From: an uncultured Alphaproteobacteria bacterium
GTDB lineage: Bacteria; Pseudomonadota; Alphaproteobacteria; HIMB59; GCA-002718135
Reading direction: 5' to 3'
DNA: 51,031 nt
NCBI GenBank assembly: GCA_902605135.1
Contig: CACLBK010000005.1
Span: 1 to 51,031, forward strand
Both the position numbers and the translations under genes were made by a program. Below, in pieces: positions 48,938 to 51,031 of this stretch (position 1 is its first letter; each line of letters starts with the position of its first letter). A model generated the notes under the pieces. It ran no database searches and had not been told where the DNA came from. It was given only the letters and a program-made list of their open reading frames with translations.

Positions 48938-50566
48938 TTACATATTCGCATAATTTGGTCCTCCACTTCCTTCTGGTACAACCCAATTAATGTTTTGTGA
49001 TGGTTCTTTTATATCACATGTTTTACAATGAATACAGTTTTGGGCGTTAATTACAAATTTAGGATTTTGAATATCTGTCTTATCAACTTCATAAACACCA
49101 GCTGGACAATATCTTTGAGAAGGCTCATCATAAGCATTTAGAGTAAATTTTATTGGTAATTCTTTATCCTTCAATTGTAAATGCACTGGCTGATCAGCTT
49201 CGTGGTTTGTTCCTGTTAAATAAACAGAACTAGTTTTATCAAAAGTGAATATTCCATCATATTTAGGGTATTCAATTTTTTTTGAATCTTTTGATAATTG
49301 TAATGATTCATGATCAGCATGTTTATGTTTTAGTGTAAAAGGAAGTCTACCTCTAAATATTATTTGATCAATACCTGTAAAGATTATTGCTGGTATTAAA
49401 CCCCAATTAAAACTTGGTTTTACATTTCTAGCAGCAAATAATTCTTTATAAAGCCACGAATTTTTAAATTTATCTTCATATGCTGAAAGTGGAGTTGATT
49501 TATTGAGATAATCATTAATTGTTTCAGCTGCCAATATCCCGCTTTTCATTGCAGTATGAGATCCTTTTATCTTTGGCATATTTAGAGTACCTGCGTCACA
49601 ACCAACTAGTAATGCTCCTGGCATATACATTTTGGGTAAGCTTTGAATACCACCTTCAATAAGTGCTCTTGCTCCATAAGCAATACGCTTTCCATTGGTG
49701 AGGATTTTTTTTATTGCTGGATGAGTTTTAAATTTTTGAAATTCATCATAGGGTGATAAATAAGGATTTTTATAATCAAGCCCAATGACGTATCCTAAAA
49801 AAATTTGTTTATTTTCAGCATGGTAACAAAAACTACCTCCATAGGTTGCATTGTCTAATGGCCATCCTGCAGTATGCATAACAAGACCTTCATCATGTTG
49901 ACTGTCATCTATTTCCCAAATTTCCTTAAAGCCAATTCCATATTGTTGTGGTGACTTATTTTTTGATAGATTATATTTTCTAATTAGTTCCTTTCCTAAA
50001 TGACCTCTGCAACCTTCAGCAAATACAGTTACCTTAGCATTAATATTAAGACCAGGTTCAAAACTATTTTTTTTCATACCTTCTTTATCAATACCCATAT
50101 CACCAGTTTGAACACCAATTACATAATTATCTTCTGAATATAATATTTTAGATGCTGCAAAGCCTGGAAAAATTTCTACTCCTAAATTTTCAGCTTCACT
50201 AGCAAGCCACCTACATAAGTTTGCAAGACTAATAATATAATTTTTATGATTTTTCTGAACACTAGGTAAAAGCCAGGTGGGCCAATTTAACGAACGTTTT
50301 CTTGATAAAAATAAAAATTTTTCTTTTGTTACTTTAGTTTTAATAGGAGAATCTTTAGTTCTCCAATCTGGTATTAACTCATCAAGTGCTCTTGTTTCAA
50401 AGACATTACCACTTAAAATATGAGCGCCAACTTCTGATCCCTTTTCTAATACACATACATTTATTTCTGGGTTTAACTGTTTGATTTTTATGGCAGTTGC
50501 AAGGCCAGATGGGCCAGCACCTACGACCACTACATCATAGTCCATTGACTCTCGTTCTACTTCCAT
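48938..50566 (-). CDS. Electron transfer flavoprotein-ubiquinone oxidoreductase
   Basis: Passes electrons from reduced ETF to ubiquinone at the inner membrane; 542 residues. FAD-binding start DVVVVGAGPSGLATAIKI and VLEKGSEVGAHILSGNVFE; the middle has QYGIGFKEIWEI and GSHTAMKSGILAAETI. The C-terminal 4Fe-4S site shows the four cysteines in YCPAGVYEV and NCIHCKTCDIKEPSQNI, followed by WVVPEGSGGPNYANM. It follows etfA after 23 bp, giving a complete ETF-to-quinone link. Confidence 0.96.
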   Translation of the reverse strand: MEVERESMDYDVVVVGAGPSGLATAIKIKQLNPEINVCVLEKGSEVGAHILSGNVFETRALDELIPDWRTKDSPIKTKVTKEKFLFLSRKRSLNWPTWLLPSVQKNHKNYIISLANLCRWLASEAENLGVEIFPGFAASKILYSEDNYVIGVQTGDMGIDKEGMKKNSFEPGLNINAKVTVFAEGCRGHLGKELIRKYNLSKNKSPQQYGIGFKEIWEIDDSQHDEGLVMHTAGWPLDNATYGGSFCYHAENKQIFLGYVIGLDYKNPYLSPYDEFQKFKTHPAIKKILTNGKRIAYGARALIEGGIQSLPKMYMPGALLVGCDAGTLNMPKIKGSHTAMKSGILAAETINDYLNKSTPLSAYEDKFKNSWLYKELFAARNVKPSFNWGLIPAIIFTGIDQIIFRGRLPFTLKHKHADHESLQLSKDSKKIEYPKYDGIFTFDKTSSVYLTGTNHEADQPVHLQLKDKELPIKFTLNAYDEPSQRYCPAGVYEVDKTDIQNPKFVINAQNCIHCKTCDIKEPSQNINWVVPEGSGGPNYANM

Positions 50567-50589
50567 TTTAGTTATTGTAATAAATTAAT

Positions 50590-51031
50590 TTATTGTTGAA
50601 TAGTATTTAATTTATCTAGTTCAGAAGATAATTGAGGCAAGGCTTCAAATAAGTCAGCATTTAATCCATAATCTGCAACGTTAAATATTGGTGCTTCTTC
50701 ATCTTTATTAATTGCAACAATAACCTTACTTTCTTTCATACCCGCTAAGTGCTGTATAGCACCTGAAATACCTACTGCAATATACAAGTCAGGAACAACT
50801 ACTTTACCAGTTTGCCCGACTTGATAATCATTTGATACGTAACCAGCATCTACAGCAGCCCGAGATGCACCGACTGCAGCATTAAGCTTATCAGCTATTT
50901 CATTTAAAAGTTTAAAATTTTCAGCACTTTGTAAACCTCTGCCGCCAGATATTACCACACGAGCAGAACTTAACTCAGGCCTTTCAGATTGAGATTCTTC
51001 TCTATCTATAAATTCAACACTGCCAGTTTCA
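50590..51031 (-). CDS. etfA: Electron transfer flavoprotein alpha subunit (5' part beyond window)
   Basis: The C-terminal FAD domain of Etf[33 protein letters not shown], the FAD-binding [20 protein letters not shown], then [21 protein letters not shown] and [15 protein letters not shown]. The frame stays open through base 51031 ([18 protein letters not shown] precedes), so the start is outside the window. It works with EtfB, probably just upstream, and with the ETF-QO gene that follows. Confidence 0.96.
   Translation of the reverse strand, partial: ETGSVEFIDREESQSERPELSSARVVISGGRGLQSAENFKLLNEIADKLNAAVGASRAAVDAGYVSNDYQVGQTGKVVVPDLYIAVGISGAIQHLAGMKESKVIVAINKDEEAPIFNVADYGLNADLFEALPQLSSELDKLNTIQQ

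Overview
The window is a 51 kb piece of a chromosome from a streamlined, strongly A+T-rich alphaproteobacterium, most likely a marine oligotroph of the SAR11 or AEGEAN-169/HIMB59 kind. This rests on the low G+C visible by eye, the near-absence of non-coding DNA, and many families or gene orders typical of Alphaproteobacteria: TIGR02186 next to TauE/SafE, DUF6476-rluD-rpoH, DUF4164-zapA, DUF1192, DUF1013/TrcR and hisZ-purA. The clade itself cannot be fixed from this window. I see no rRNA, tRNA, insertion sequence, prophage, CRISPR array or origin. The largest stretch between genes is about 100 bp, so no gene-free stretch exceeds 300 bp.

Layout: (1) 1-6116 (+): 5'-truncated fdhD, mobA, a YeiH-type exporter, a TauE/SafE permease, a small unknown membrane protein, a TIGR02186 protein, uspA, pyrE and a cytidylyltransferase-family enzyme. 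(2) 6113-11783, alternating strands: pdxH; fabI-aroC; DUF6476-xseB-tlyA; rluD-rpoH. (3) 11769-26750 (-): a 15 kb one-way run. In transcription order it is DUF4164, zapA, 5-FCL, ymdB, yebC, a small PD-(D/E)XK nuclease, tolQ-tolR-tolA-tolB-pal-cpoB, tilS, ftsH, glmM, hisZ, purA. (4) 26836-32596: tkt, gap, an unknown small protein, efp, suhB, rpmE, then DUF1192 (-) and DUF1013/TrcR. (5) 32593-39008 (-): trhO, rpmG, then photolyase, FAD oxidoreductase, DUF1365, cyclopropane-synthase-like methyltransferase and DUF2878. (6) 39042-47363 (+): a MetF-like protein, formate-THF ligase, sarcosine oxidase soxB-soxD-soxA-soxG and a secreted nuclease. (7) 47364-51031 (-): etfA (cut by the window end), ETF-ubiquinone oxidoreductase, an acyltransferase and a coiled-coil membrane protein.

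How the genes may work together: sarcosine oxidase hands one-carbon units to tetrahydrofolate. Fhs and the MetF-like protein can move these between folate-bound carbon and formate, 5-FCL recycles 5-formyl-THF, and FdhD/MobA point to a molybdenum formate dehydrogenase elsewhere in the genome. ETF and ETF-QO can take electrons from acyl-CoA or dimethylglycine-type dehydrogenases. The Tol-Pal, FtsH, GlmM and ZapA genes serve the envelope and division. The photolyase-to-DUF2878 cluster looks like a light or singlet-oxygen response module that alters membrane lipids.

The two observations most worth checking are these. First, soxA is split by a one-base shift exactly at a dnaX-type A AAA AAG heptamer in the correct phase for -1 slippage. 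Second, a 97-residue Hjc-like resolvase-fold nuclease sits between yebC and tolQ, where ruvC-ruvA-ruvB (and ybgC) normally lie.
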